In this document: piece after piece, positions 8,129 through 15,145 of the stretch
Position numbering within the stretch: position 1 is the first letter of the stretch
Layout of the letters: each line of letters begins with the position of its first letter
Origin: Actinomadura citrea
Lineage (GTDB): Bacteria > Actinomycetota > Actinomycetes > Streptosporangiales > Streptosporangiaceae
Reading direction: 5' to 3'
DNA length: 64,000 nucleotides
Assembly (NCBI RefSeq): GCF_013409045.1
Contig: NZ_JACCBT010000001.1
Location: forward strand, 2,232,001 to 2,296,000
Position numbers and translations under genes: made by a program
Notes under the pieces: generated by a model
What the model saw: the letters and a program-made list of their open reading frames with translations, nothing else
Database searches by the model: none
What the model was told of the DNA's origin: nothing

Positions 8129-9796
8129 GTGCCTACCTTGACCGATCTGGTCCGCGACCACACCGACCTCACCGACACCGATCTGGAGTGGCTGCACGCG
8201 CTGGTCTCGGACTGGCAGCTCCTGGCCGACCTGTCGTTCGCGGACCTGCTGCTGTGGGTGCCGCTGCGGTCGGCGGACGCGCTGCCCGCCGACGGGACGT
8301 CCCGCGCGGGCCGGAGCAGGCCGGGCGTGCTCGACACCGGCGCGGCCGTCCCCGGCTGGGTCGCGATCGCGCAGATGCGGCCGACGACCGGGCCGACCGC
8401 CTACCCGGAGGACCTCGTCGGCAAGGTCGTCCGGACGGGCCGCCGCGGGCTGATCGACGTGGCGTGGCGGGAGCGCCGGATCGTCCGCGAGGGCGACCCG
8501 GAGTGGGGCAGCGGCATCCCCGTCCGCGAGGAGTCCATCCCGGTGCGCCGCGGCGCCAAGATCCTCGGAGTGATCCAGCGCAGCACCAACCTCAGCTCGG
8601 CGCGCACCCCGTCCCGGCTGGAGCTGACCTACCTGCAGAGCGCCAGCGACCTCGCCACGATGATCTCCGAGGGCCGGTTCCCGGTGCCCGGCGAGGAGCC
8701 GAACATGGTCCGCTCGCCGCGCGTCGGCGACGGCCTGATGCGGCTGGACCGCGCCGGCAAGGTCACCTACGCCAGCCCCAACGCCCAGTCCGCCTACCGG
8801 CGGCTCGGCTACCCGACGGACCTGGTCGGCGAGGCGCTCGGGCAGGTCACCGCGGACCTGTGCGACACCGGCGAGCCGATGGAGGAGGCGCTGAGCGTCG
8901 TGCTGTCGGGCCGCGCGCCCCGCGAGGTCGAGGTCGAGTCACGCGGGTCGATCATGCAGCTGCGCACGATCCCCCTCGTCGTCGGCGGGACGCGGATCGG
9001 CGCCGTCGTGCTGTGCCGGGACGTGACCGAGCTGCGCTGGCGCGACCGGGAGCTGATGACCAAGGACGCCACCATCCGGGAGATCCACCACCGGGTGAAG
9101 AACAACCTGCAGACGGTCGCGGCGCTGCTGCGGCTCCAGGCGCGCCGGCTGCGGATCCCGGAGGGCCGGGCCGCGCTGGACGAGGCCGTCCGGCGCGTCG
9201 GGTCGATCGCGATCGTGCACGAGACGCTGTCGCACACCCCGGACGAGCTGATCGACTTCGACGACATCGCCGACCGGGTGATCACGATGGCGGGGGAGGT
9301 GTCCACCCCGGAGACCAAGGTCACCCCCAAACGGACCGGGAGCTTCGGCGTCCTGCCCGCCGAGATCGCGACGCCGCTGGCGATGGCGCTCACCGAACTG
9401 CTGCAGAACGCCCTGGAGCACGGCCTGGCGAACCGGTTCGGGACCCTGGAGGTCGTGGCGCACCGCTACGGGGAGGGGGAGGTCTCCAAGGATCCGGGCG
9501 GCGCTTCGTTCTGGGGCGAGTGGAAGGCGGCCGGTGCGAACGAGCCCCGCGCCCCGGGCGTCGAGCCCGAGCACCCGTCCGGCCGCCGCCTCGTCACCGT
9601 CATCGCGGACGACGGCGTCGGCCTGCCCGCCGACTTCGACATGGAGAGCACCGAGAGCCTCGGCCTGCAGATCGTCCGCACCCTCATCGTGGGCGAACTG
9701 GGAGGCGACCTGGACTTCCGCCCCCGCGAAGGCGGCGGCACCGAGGTAGTGGTCGACATCCCCCTGGACCACCACCACGGCCCCAGTCGTGCCTGA
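8129..9796 (+). CDS. pdtaS: PdtaS-type sensor histidine kinase
   Basis: A 555-aa soluble kinase. An N-terminal GAF-like domain opens with a WLHALVSDWQLLADLSFADLLLW-type segment close to Mtb PdtaS (Rv3220c). A PAS domain follows near residue 210, then a HisKA_2 dimerisation domain with phospho-acceptor in EIHHRVKNNLQT (His320/321) and a C-terminal HATPase (TELLQNALEHG; DDGVGLP; SLGLQIVRTL). PdtaS signals to the ANTAR RNA-binding regulator PdtaR, which is not seen here. GTG 8129 is chosen to match the family N-terminus. A Ser/Gly/Glu-rich insert within the ATPase domain (residues about 455-490) is unusual. Confidence 0.85.
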   Translation: MPTLTDLVRDHTDLTDTDLEWLHALVSDWQLLADLSFADLLLWVPLRSADALPADGTSRAGRSRPGVLDTGAAVPGWVAIAQMRPTTGPTAYPEDLVGKVVRTGRRGLIDVAWRERRIVREGDPEWGSGIPVREESIPVRRGAKILGVIQRSTNLSSARTPSRLELTYLQSASDLATMISEGRFPVPGEEPNMVRSPRVGDGLMRLDRAGKVTYASPNAQSAYRRLGYPTDLVGEALGQVTADLCDTGEPMEEALSVVLSGRAPREVEVESRGSIMQLRTIPLVVGGTRIGAVVLCRDVTELRWRDRELMTKDATIREIHHRVKNNLQTVAALLRLQARRLRIPEGRAALDEAVRRVGSIAIVHETLSHTPDELIDFDDIADRVITMAGEVSTPETKVTPKRTGSFGVLPAEIATPLAMALTELLQNALEHGLANRFGTLEVVAHRYGEGEVSKDPGGASFWGEWKAAGANEPRAPGVEPEHPSGRRLVTVIADDGVGLPADFDMESTESLGLQIVRTLIVGELGGDLDFRPREGGGTEVVVDIPLDHHHGPSRA

Positions 9797-9883
9797 TCGG
9801 CGTCCGCTCGAACCGTCAGCGCGGCCAAGCCGTTACTGCACCCAGCGGAACCGGCACCTCAGCCGTCAAATACCAAAAGGTCT

Positions 9884-9972
9884 GCGATCGCGTGCGAAGC
9901 CAGTTTCAAGCAAAGCAAGAAACTGATCGCGCAGCGAGCCGCGAGGCGAGTCGGAGCGATGCCAGCGATCGC
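9884..9972 (-). repeat. Dispersed 89-bp structured repeat, copy A
   Basis: One of four copies in the window (others at 13548, 56698 and 56873). Bounded at both ends by the 8-bp palindrome GCGATCGC. Read on the minus strand it begins gcgatcgctggcatcgct and contains an inner inverted repeat cagtttc / gaaactg around an 11-nt loop. It starts 24 nt after the whiB1 stop and is in the same orientation as whiB1. This is the most diverged copy, with several changes in the core and loop, while the inner stem is intact. Confidence 0.85.
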
Positions 9973-9996
9973 GGCCGTGCCCGCAAGGAAGGCGCT

Positions 9997-10248
9997 CTAG
10001 CGCCTGACGCTAAGGGCGCGGCGATGAGAACGCCGCAGTGCGCGGCGTTCGTCTTCGCCCATGGCGCCCCAGACGCCGGACTCCTGGCCGGACTCCAGCG
10101 CCCAGCGCAGGCAGGCATCGCTGACGTCGCAGCGGCGGCAGACCTGCTTGGCCTCCTCGATCTGCAGGATCGCGGGGCCGGTGTTGCCGATGGGGAAGAA
10201 GAGCTCGGGGTCCACGTCACGGCAGGCTGCGCGGTGGCGCCAGTCCAT
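9997..10248 (-). CDS. whiB1: WhiB-family Fe-S transcription factor WhiB1/WblE
   Basis: An 83-aa Wbl protein with the four cluster ligands at Cys9, Cys37, Cys40 and Cys46, exactly the spacing of WhiB1. The GVWGA turn is at 58-62 and a basic DNA-binding tail follows (RRALRRSHRRALSVRR). WhiB1 carries an NO-sensitive [4Fe-4S] cluster and binds region 4 of the principal sigma factor. ATG 10248 has AAGGAG about 8 nt upstream; a GTG three codons earlier would have none. A perfect CRP-type box is 42-57 nt upstream. Confidence 0.93.
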   Translation of the reverse strand: MDWRHRAACRDVDPELFFPIGNTGPAILQIEEAKQVCRRCDVSDACLRWALESGQESGVWGAMGEDERRALRRSHRRALSVRR

Positions 10249-10289
10249 GCGGTCCACTCCTTCGTCAGGTGGTGGAGTTGCTCCACTCT

Positions 10290-10305
10290 TGTGAACGGGT
10301 TCACA
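10290..10305. promoter_or_regulatory. CRP-like binding site upstream of whiB1
   Basis: TGTGAACGGGTTCACA matches the TGTGA-N6-TCACA consensus at all ten conserved positions, and the spacer is itself symmetric. M. tuberculosis whiB1 is known to be controlled by the cAMP receptor protein Rv3676 through such sites, so conservation of this input is a reasonable inference. Confidence 0.72.
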
Positions 10306-10447
10306 TGTCGCGAACGCCCGGGGTGGCTGTGGCCAGGTCCAGGGATTGTTGTTCGGCGGCGCCGCGAGCAGGTGACCGGCGGCGTTGGGGTCCCTGTCGG
10401 CTGGCGCACTTTGAGCGTTTCAGGAGGGTGCGGGCAGACGCAAGACC

Positions 10448-10467
10448 TTTGAGAAAGGATTCTCAAA
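10448..10467. promoter_or_regulatory. Palindrome TTTGAGA-N6-TCTCAAA
   Basis: A perfect 7-bp inverted repeat with AAGGAT spacer, AT-richer than its surroundings, in the 291-bp gap between the lipid kinase stop and whiB1. The shape resembles a metalloregulator or LacI/TetR-type operator. A second repeat (tgggtgt / acaccca) follows at 10471-10494 and could be a terminator hairpin of the upstream gene. Its regulator is unknown. Confidence 0.4.
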
Positions 10468-10539
10468 GTATGGGTGTCGCATGTGTCACACCCATCGGTC
10501 GGGCGTGTTACTTGGCTCTCACATGCGGGCTCGCGCGCC

Positions 10540-11481
10540 TCAAATGACGATGCGGATCGCCTTCGGCACGGAGCGGAACGTGACCGTCCGGTGCTCTCCC
10601 AGGTAGTCGCCGTCCAGCTGGAACGCCACGGGACGGTCCGCGCACACCGTGACCTCGGCCTCGTCGTGCAGGTTCAGCGCGTGCCGCCCCTGAACGGGAT
10701 ACGCCCGCGGGGCCAGCATCCGGGCCAGCGCCCCCAGCGTCGCGCCGACTTCCAGGGAACGCATCCCGAACACGTCCAGGCCGCGGGAGAAGTTCGCCTT
10801 CGGACTCGGATTCACCGGCACCCGCCCCATGAAAGTCCACGGAGACGTATTGGAGATGAACGCCAGGAACAGCCCCGATTTCGGCGGCCGTCCGGGCTGT
10901 TCCAAAGTGAGCGCCGGATGGCGCCGATCGGTGCCGGAGAAGAAATGCCGGATCGCGGTCCGCACATACAGCGACGGGTCCGCCCGGAAGCCCGCCTCGC
11001 GGCGCCGCTCCACCTCCCGCACGACCTCCGCGTCCAGCCCCACTCCCGCACAGAACGTGAAGTACCGCTCGGGGGCCCCGGGATGGGAGGCCGTGCCGAG
11101 CCCGACCGTCCGGTACCGGCCCGCCCGCAGCGCCTCCAGCACCGACCGCGTCGCGCCGATCGGGTCGTCCGGAAGGCCGAGCGCGCGGGCGAACACGTTC
11201 GCGCTCCCGCACGGCAGCACCGCCAGCGCGGGCAGATCGGGGGACGGGCCGTTCGCCAGCAGCCCGTTGACGGCCTCGTTCACCGTCCCGTCCCCGCCGA
11301 GGGCGATCACGACGTCGTAGCCCTCGACGGCGGCCTGCCGGGCCAGCTCCGTCGCGTGGCCGCGGTGGCCGGTCTCGGCGAGGACGAGGTCGAGATCGCC
11401 GGTGAAGGCCCGCACGAGGATGTCGCGGGCCCGCCGGGAGGTGGAGGTCGCCTTGGGGTTGGCGATGAGCATGGCGCGCAC
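10540..11481 (-). CDS. Diacylglycerol/lipid kinase family protein
   Basis: A 313-aa member of the DagK/YegS/sphingosine-kinase fold. The nucleotide-binding GGDGT is at residues 62-66, followed by NEAVNGL and the PCGSANVFARALGLP motif that shapes the ATP site. The C-terminal half is the beta-sandwich lipid domain. It should phosphorylate a lipid alcohol such as diacylglycerol at the membrane face; the substrate cannot be read from sequence. Start GTG 11481; an ATG three codons later (11472) is an alternative. It diverges from the small membrane protein gene at 11571. Confidence 0.83.
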   Translation of the reverse strand: MRAMLIANPKATSTSRRARDILVRAFTGDLDLVLAETGHRGHATELARQAAVEGYDVVIALGGDGTVNEAVNGLLANGPSPDLPALAVLPCGSANVFARALGLPDDPIGATRSVLEALRAGRYRTVGLGTASHPGAPERYFTFCAGVGLDAEVVREVERRREAGFRADPSLYVRTAIRHFFSGTDRRHPALTLEQPGRPPKSGLFLAFISNTSPWTFMGRVPVNPSPKANFSRGLDVFGMRSLEVGATLGALARMLAPRAYPVQGRHALNLHDEAEVTVCADRPVAFQLDGDYLGEHRTVTFRSVPKAIRIVI

Positions 11482-11570
11482 GGCGTCAGGGTATCGAGCG
11501 TTCCGGATGCGTTCGCCCGCCGTTTCCCCTGGGGGCGGGCCGCAGAACGGGGCGAGTAGGGTTTCGGGGT

Positions 11571-12098
11571 GTGACCAAGCGTCCCTTCACCGTGCAGGCC
11601 GCCGCCGCCCTCCAGGCCGCGGAGGGCGCCGCCGCCGTCGGATTCGGCGTCTTCACCGGCGTCGAGACGGCCGCCGGCTCCGCCGTCGACCCGGCCAGCG
11701 CGATCGGGGTCACCGTCCTGGCCCTCGCCGGCGGCCTCGGCATGCTCGGCTGCGCGCGCGGGCTGCTGCGCGCCGCCCAGTGGAGCCGCGCCCCCACGGT
11801 CCTGACCCAGCTGTTCGCCCTGCCGATCGCCTGGTCACTGTGGCAGAGCGACCGGCTCGCGATCGCCGTCCCGCTGGGCGTGGTCGCGGTCCTCGCGCTG
11901 ATCGCCGCCCTCAGCCCGCCGAGCACCGCCTGGCTCATCGAGGACCACGACGAGGACGACGAGGACGCGCCGAAGGACCCCGAGCCCACCGCACCGGCCA
12001 AGACGGCCGGCGCCCCGCCGGCCGCGGAGCCGCGCTCCCTCGGCCGGCGCCTCAAAGACCGCCTGAACGAACAGCCCACCAAGAACGGCAAGGGCTGA
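11571..12098 (+). CDS. Small membrane protein, unknown function
   Basis: A 175-aa protein with about four hydrophobic segments (near residues 8-28, 43-65, 75-92 and 98-115). A highly acidic stretch (DHDEDDEDAPKDPEP) and a basic Pro/Ala-rich cytoplasmic tail follow. Such proteins are common in actinomycetes next to lipid kinase genes but have no assigned function. GTG start at 11571; a strong hairpin follows the stop. Confidence 0.72.
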   Translation: MTKRPFTVQAAAALQAAEGAAAVGFGVFTGVETAAGSAVDPASAIGVTVLALAGGLGMLGCARGLLRAAQWSRAPTVLTQLFALPIAWSLWQSDRLAIAVPLGVVAVLALIAALSPPSTAWLIEDHDEDDEDAPKDPEPTAPAKTAGAPPAAEPRSLGRRLKDRLNEQPTKNGKG

Positions 12099-12104
12099 CG
12101 AACG

Positions 12105-12146
12105 CCGAAAGGGCCCTGAGGACACGTCCTCGGGGCCCTTTCGGCT
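12105..12146. terminator. Bidirectional terminator
   Basis: A stem of about 20 bp (gccgaaagggccctgaggac / gtcctcggggccctttcggc, one T-G pair) with a 2-nt loop lies between the converging membrane protein and sigma factor genes. Confidence 0.75.
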
Positions 12147-12154
12147 CACCATCG

Positions 12155-12985
12155 CTACTCGTCGGCGGTCAGGCCGTCGCGGAGCTGCGCGAGGGTCCGC
12201 GCCAGCAGCCGGGACACGTGCATCTGGGAGATGCCGAGCTCCGCCGCGATCTGCGACTGCGTCATGTTGCCGAAGAAGCGCAGCAGAAGGATCTTCTTCT
12301 CGCGCGCCGGAAGCTTCTCCAGCAGCGGCTTGAGGGACTCACGGTACTCCACGCCCTCCAGCGACTCGTCCACCATGCCGAGCGAGTCCGCCACCGCCGG
12401 GGCGTCCTCGTCGCCGGAGTCGGGCGCGTCGAGGGACACCGTGGAATAGGCGTTCGCCGACTCCAGCCCCTCCAGCACCTCCTCCTCGGTCATCTGCAGG
12501 TGAGCCGCCAGCTCGCTCACGGTCGGGGCGCGGCCCTCCCGCTGGGCGAGATCACTGATCGCCTTCGTCAGCGACAGCTTCAGCTCCTGCAGCCGGCGCG
12601 GTACGCGCACCGCCCAGCCCTTGTCGCGGAAGTGCCGCTTGATCTCACCGACGATCGTCGGCGTGGCGTAGGTGGAGAACTCCACCCCGCGCTCCAGGTC
12701 GAACCGGTCGATCGACTTGATCAACCCGATCGTGGCGACCTGGATCAGGTCGTCCAGCCACTCCCCGCGGTTGCGGAAGCGCCGGGCGAGATACTCCACC
12801 AGCGGCAGATGCAGCTCCACGAGCTGGTCGCGGATGCGCTGGCGCTCCGGGTCGCCCTCCGGCAGCTCGGTGAGACGCTCGAACAGCGCGCGCGCCCGGG
12901 CCCGGTCCGGCACGGCGCTGCTGTCAGAACGCTCGGTGCTCGCCGCGGCGACCGTCGTCTGCTCCGTCGTCGTCTTCTCCGTCAC
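12155..12985 (-). CDS. RNA polymerase sigma factor, SigB/SigF family
   Basis: A 276-aa group 3 sigma factor. Region 2 spans about residues 55-125 (DDLIQVATIGLIKSIDRFD, FSTYATPTIVGEIKRHFRD), region 3 about 130-190, and region 4 has the helix-turn-helix MTQSQIAAELGISQMHVSRLL near 240-260. Residues 1-25 are a Thr/Ser-rich extension. The preceding gene encodes an RsbW-like anti-sigma factor whose stop overlaps this GTG by 4 nt, so stoichiometric coupling is expected. It probably directs a general-stress or developmental regulon. Confidence 0.9.
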   Translation of the reverse strand: MTEKTTTEQTTVAAASTERSDSSAVPDRARARALFERLTELPEGDPERQRIRDQLVELHLPLVEYLARRFRNRGEWLDDLIQVATIGLIKSIDRFDLERGVEFSTYATPTIVGEIKRHFRDKGWAVRVPRRLQELKLSLTKAISDLAQREGRAPTVSELAAHLQMTEEEVLEGLESANAYSTVSLDAPDSGDEDAPAVADSLGMVDESLEGVEYRESLKPLLEKLPAREKKILLLRFFGNMTQSQIAAELGISQMHVSRLLARTLAQLRDGLTADE

Positions 12986-13389
12986 GGGGCCCCCGCCGCA
13001 CCGCGACGCTTCTGCAGCGTCACGGTGACCCGGTCGTCGGAGCCCACCCGGGCGTCGACCTCGCCCGCCAAGGACGACAGCACCGTCCAGGCGAACGTGT
13101 CGCGGCTCGGCTCCTCACCGTCCATCGTCAGGACCGACACGGAGATGCGCATCGCCTCCCCGGTCAGCTCGAACTCGCACGTCAGGTCGGTGCCGGGCAC
13201 CGCCTGAGCGAGCAGCATCGCGCACGCCTCGTCAACGGCTATGCGCAGGTCTTCTATCTCGTCCAGCGTGAAGTCCAACCTGGCCGCCAGGCCCGCGGTC
13301 GCGGTCCGCAGCACGGACAGGTAGGCGCTCGCGGCAGGCAGCTTCACCGTGACCACGTCACGGACGGACAACTTCGTACTGGCCGGCAT
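12982..13389 (-). CDS. RsbW-type anti-sigma factor / serine kinase
   Basis: A 135-aa GHKL ATPase of the RsbW/UsfX type with the N-box region LRIAVDEACAMLLA near residue 60. It should hold the downstream sigma factor inactive until released by an anti-anti-sigma protein, which is not encoded in this window. ATG 13389 has AAGGA 10 nt upstream; GTG 13410, with GGGAG 5 nt upstream, is an equally possible start adding seven residues. First gene of the rsbW-sigF pair. Confidence 0.82.
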   Translation of the reverse strand: MPASTKLSVRDVVTVKLPAASAYLSVLRTATAGLAARLDFTLDEIEDLRIAVDEACAMLLAQAVPGTDLTCEFELTGEAMRISVSVLTMDGEEPSRDTFAWTVLSSLAGEVDARVGSDDRVTVTLQKRRGAAGAP

Positions 13390-13496
13390 TGCAGCGGTTT
13401 CCTTGGTCACGTCACTCCCTCGCAGGATGGTCCCGCTGCCTTCGAAACTACCGCCTACGAGCCGTGCATCGAGACTTCGGCGCGCTGTGTTTATTT

Positions 13497-13545
13497 GCGT
13501 TGCGTTGGGTTGGGGCGCCTGGGGCGCCCCAACCCAACGCAACGC
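13497..13545. repeat. Perfect 23-bp inverted repeat (hairpin)
   Basis: Arms gcgttgcgttgggttggggc-gcc and its exact complement are separated by only TGG. It lies 107 nt upstream of the anti-sigma start and ends 2 nt before repeat copy B. It has no T-tract on either strand, so it is not a plain terminator. It could be a cruciform or protein site, or part of the mobile repeat block. Confidence 0.85.
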
Positions 13546-13547
13546 GT

Positions 13548-13636
13548 GCGATCGCTGGCATCGCTTCGACTCGCCTTGCGGCTCGCTGCGCGATCAGTTT
13601 CTTGCTTCGCTCGAAACTGCCTTCGGACGCGATCGC
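13548..13636 (+). repeat. Dispersed 89-bp structured repeat, copy B
   Basis: Same length and GCGATCGC ends as copy A, with inner stem cagtttc / gaaactg and loop ttgcttcgctc. It lies between the anti-sigma gene and kdgK, next to the long hairpin and upstream of the tandem array that shares its core. Confidence 0.9.
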
Positions 13637-14150
13637 GACAGTGGCCCCTGGTCCGGGGTGCTGTGGTGGCGGGTGATGTGTGCGGAGCGGGGGGTGCCGG
13701 TGGGGTGGGGATGTGGGGGTCTAGTGCGGGTTGTGGGGGGTGCTGGCGCGCTTCGGCTCGCCTTGCGGCTCGCTTCGCGGGTGGCTCTCGCTTCGCTCGT
13801 GCCGTGGGTGGGGTGGGTGCGGAATGTGGGGGGTGTTGGGGCGCTTCGGCTCGCCTTGCGGCTCGCTTCGCGGGTGGCCCTTGCTTCGCTCGTGCCGTGG
13901 GTGGGGTGGGTGCGGGTTGTGGGGGGTGCTGGGGCGCTTCGGCTCGCCTTGCGGCTCGCTTCGCGGGTGGCCCTTGCTTCGCTCGTGCCGTGGGTGGGGT
14001 GGGTGCGGGTTGTGGGGGGTGTTGGGGCGCTTCGGCTCGCCTTGCGGCTCGCTTCGCGGGTGGCTCTCGCTTCGCTCGTGCCGTGGGTGGAGATGGCGCG
14101 GGGTGTGAGGGGTGTGGCGCTTCGGCTGGGCTTGGGTCCTGCTGGGCGGG
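13637..14150. other. Gene-free G/T-rich block
   Basis: Between the anti-sigma gene and the kdgK stop I see no credible gene. The plus strand is strongly G/T-rich and mostly occupied by the 93-bp tandem array. Open frames cross it in all phases only because the 93-bp period is a multiple of three and lacks stops. Confidence 0.75.
13748..14119 (+). repeat. 93-bp tandem array with G-quadruplex motifs
   Basis: Units begin gcgcttcggctcgccttgcg at 13748, 13841, 13934 and 14027, an exact 93-bp period; a decayed partial fifth begins near 14117. The first 30 or so bases of each unit equal the core of the dispersed 89-bp repeat. The tail is G-rich; units 2 and 3 carry the canonical quadruplex motif GGGTGGGGTGGGTGCGGG at 13899-13916 and 13992-14009. 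Confidence 0.9.
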
Positions 14151-15065
14151 TCAGGGTTTTGCTGGGAGTAGGGCGCCCTGGTGCGTTATTACCTCGGCGG
14201 CCAGGGTGGTGGCGGTTCTGGCTGCTTGTTCGGGGGGTGCGCCGGTCAGGCGGGTGGCCAGGTAGGCGCCGTTGAAGGCGTCGCCTGCGGCTGTGGTGTC
14301 GATCACTTGCACGTGGGGGACGGCGGGGATCTGGATGGTCGTCGTTGGGTCGGCGATCACGCAGCCTTGGGCGCCCTGCTTGACGGCGATCTCGGTCACT
14401 CCGGCTCTTCTCAGGCGTCTGATCGTGTCGGCCGGGGTCCTGTCGCCGAAGACGGCCTGGTCGTCGGCGAGAGTGGGGAGGGCTATGTCCGTCCTGGTCA
14501 GGACGGTGGACATGGCTTCGGCCGCGGCCGTGGGGGAGGGCCAGCCGGCTGGGCGGTAGTTGGTGTCGAAGGCCACTCGGCCGCCGCGGCGGCGGGTCTC
14601 GTCCAGGACGGTGAGGAGCCTCGCGCGGGCGGGGGCGTCCAGGATCGACAGCGTGATGCCGGAGAGGTAGACGAGGTCGTGGCCGGCGATCGCGTCGTCG
14701 ATCTCTGGGGAGTGGGCGGGGCCGAACAGGCCGCGGGCCGCCGACTGGGATCGGTAGTAGTGGAACGTCCGCTCGCCGGCCTCGTCGGTGCGGATGAGGT
14801 AGAGGCCGGCCTGGCCGCCGGGGACGGTGCGGGTGTGGTCGGAGCCCACGCCGTGAGCGGTCCAGGATTCGCGCATCAGCGTGCTGTAGGGGTCGTCGCC
14901 GATGAGGGTGACGAACTGGACGTCGGCCGTGCCGGGGGCGGCGGTGCGGGCCAGGTACGCGGCGACGTTGAAGGTGTCGCCGGCGTAGCCGACGGCCAGG
15001 CGGTCGGGGGCGAGATGGCTCAGTTCGATCATGCATTCGCCGATCAGGGCGATCCGGTTCCGCAT
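14151..15065 (-). CDS. kdgK: 2-dehydro-3-deoxygluconate kinase
   Basis: A 304-aa PfkB-family sugar kinase. The N-terminus IALIGECMIELS, GYAGDTFNVAAYLAR, GERTFHYYRSQSAAR, YLSGITLSIL, FDTNYRP and the anion-hole DTTAAGDAFNGAYLA match KdgK of enterobacteria throughout. It phosphorylates 2-keto-3-deoxygluconate to KDPG, feeding an aldolase not seen here. Start ATG 15065 removes nine upstream codons. It is divergent from the dioxygenase operon; the shared promoter region contains operator site 1. This links it to the dehydratase made from 27214. Confidence 0.88.
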   Translation of the reverse strand: MRNRIALIGECMIELSHLAPDRLAVGYAGDTFNVAAYLARTAAPGTADVQFVTLIGDDPYSTLMRESWTAHGVGSDHTRTVPGGQAGLYLIRTDEAGERTFHYYRSQSAARGLFGPAHSPEIDDAIAGHDLVYLSGITLSILDAPARARLLTVLDETRRRGGRVAFDTNYRPAGWPSPTAAAEAMSTVLTRTDIALPTLADDQAVFGDRTPADTIRRLRRAGVTEIAVKQGAQGCVIADPTTTIQIPAVPHVQVIDTTAAGDAFNGAYLATRLTGAPPEQAARTATTLAAEVITHQGALLPAKP

Positions 15066-15091
15066 GGCGGGCACGATACATCTAGACAACA

Positions 15092-15106
15092 AGTGATCTG
15101 ATGACT
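15092..15106. promoter_or_regulatory. Operator site 1 of the sugar-acid regulon
   Basis: AGTGATCTGATGACT, one mismatch from the palindrome AGTCAT-N3-ATGACT found perfectly at site 2. It lies between divergent kdgK and the dioxygenase gene and is preceded by TCTAGACAACA, nearly the same flank as site 2. Probably bound by the GntR protein encoded at 20211. Confidence 0.75.
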
Positions 15107-15145
15107 AAGACTTCGGGTGTCGCGCTTCATCGAGAAGGGACGCCC

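Noticed and set aside
9884..9972. Repeat copy A as a tRNA or other classical RNA gene
   Set aside because: It has no cloverleaf, and the same sequence recurs in three other intergenic places with GCGATCGC ends.
13748..14119. Possible CRISPR array
   Set aside because: Units are contiguous 93-bp repeats with no unique spacers and no cas genes nearby.
13349..15081. Long open frames on both strands across the 93-bp array, encoding repetitive Arg/Ala/Ser proteins
   Set aside because: The frames exist because 93 is a multiple of 3 and the GC-rich units lack stops. All phases are open, products are low-complexity, and one overlaps kdgK antisense.
15081..15090. TCTAGAC near operator sites 1 and 2 as DasR-type dre sites (core TGGTCTAGACCA)
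   Set aside because: Only about 8 of 12 positions match and the left half is missing. The adjacent AGTSAT/ATGACT palindrome explains the conservation better. Kept only as a weak possibility.
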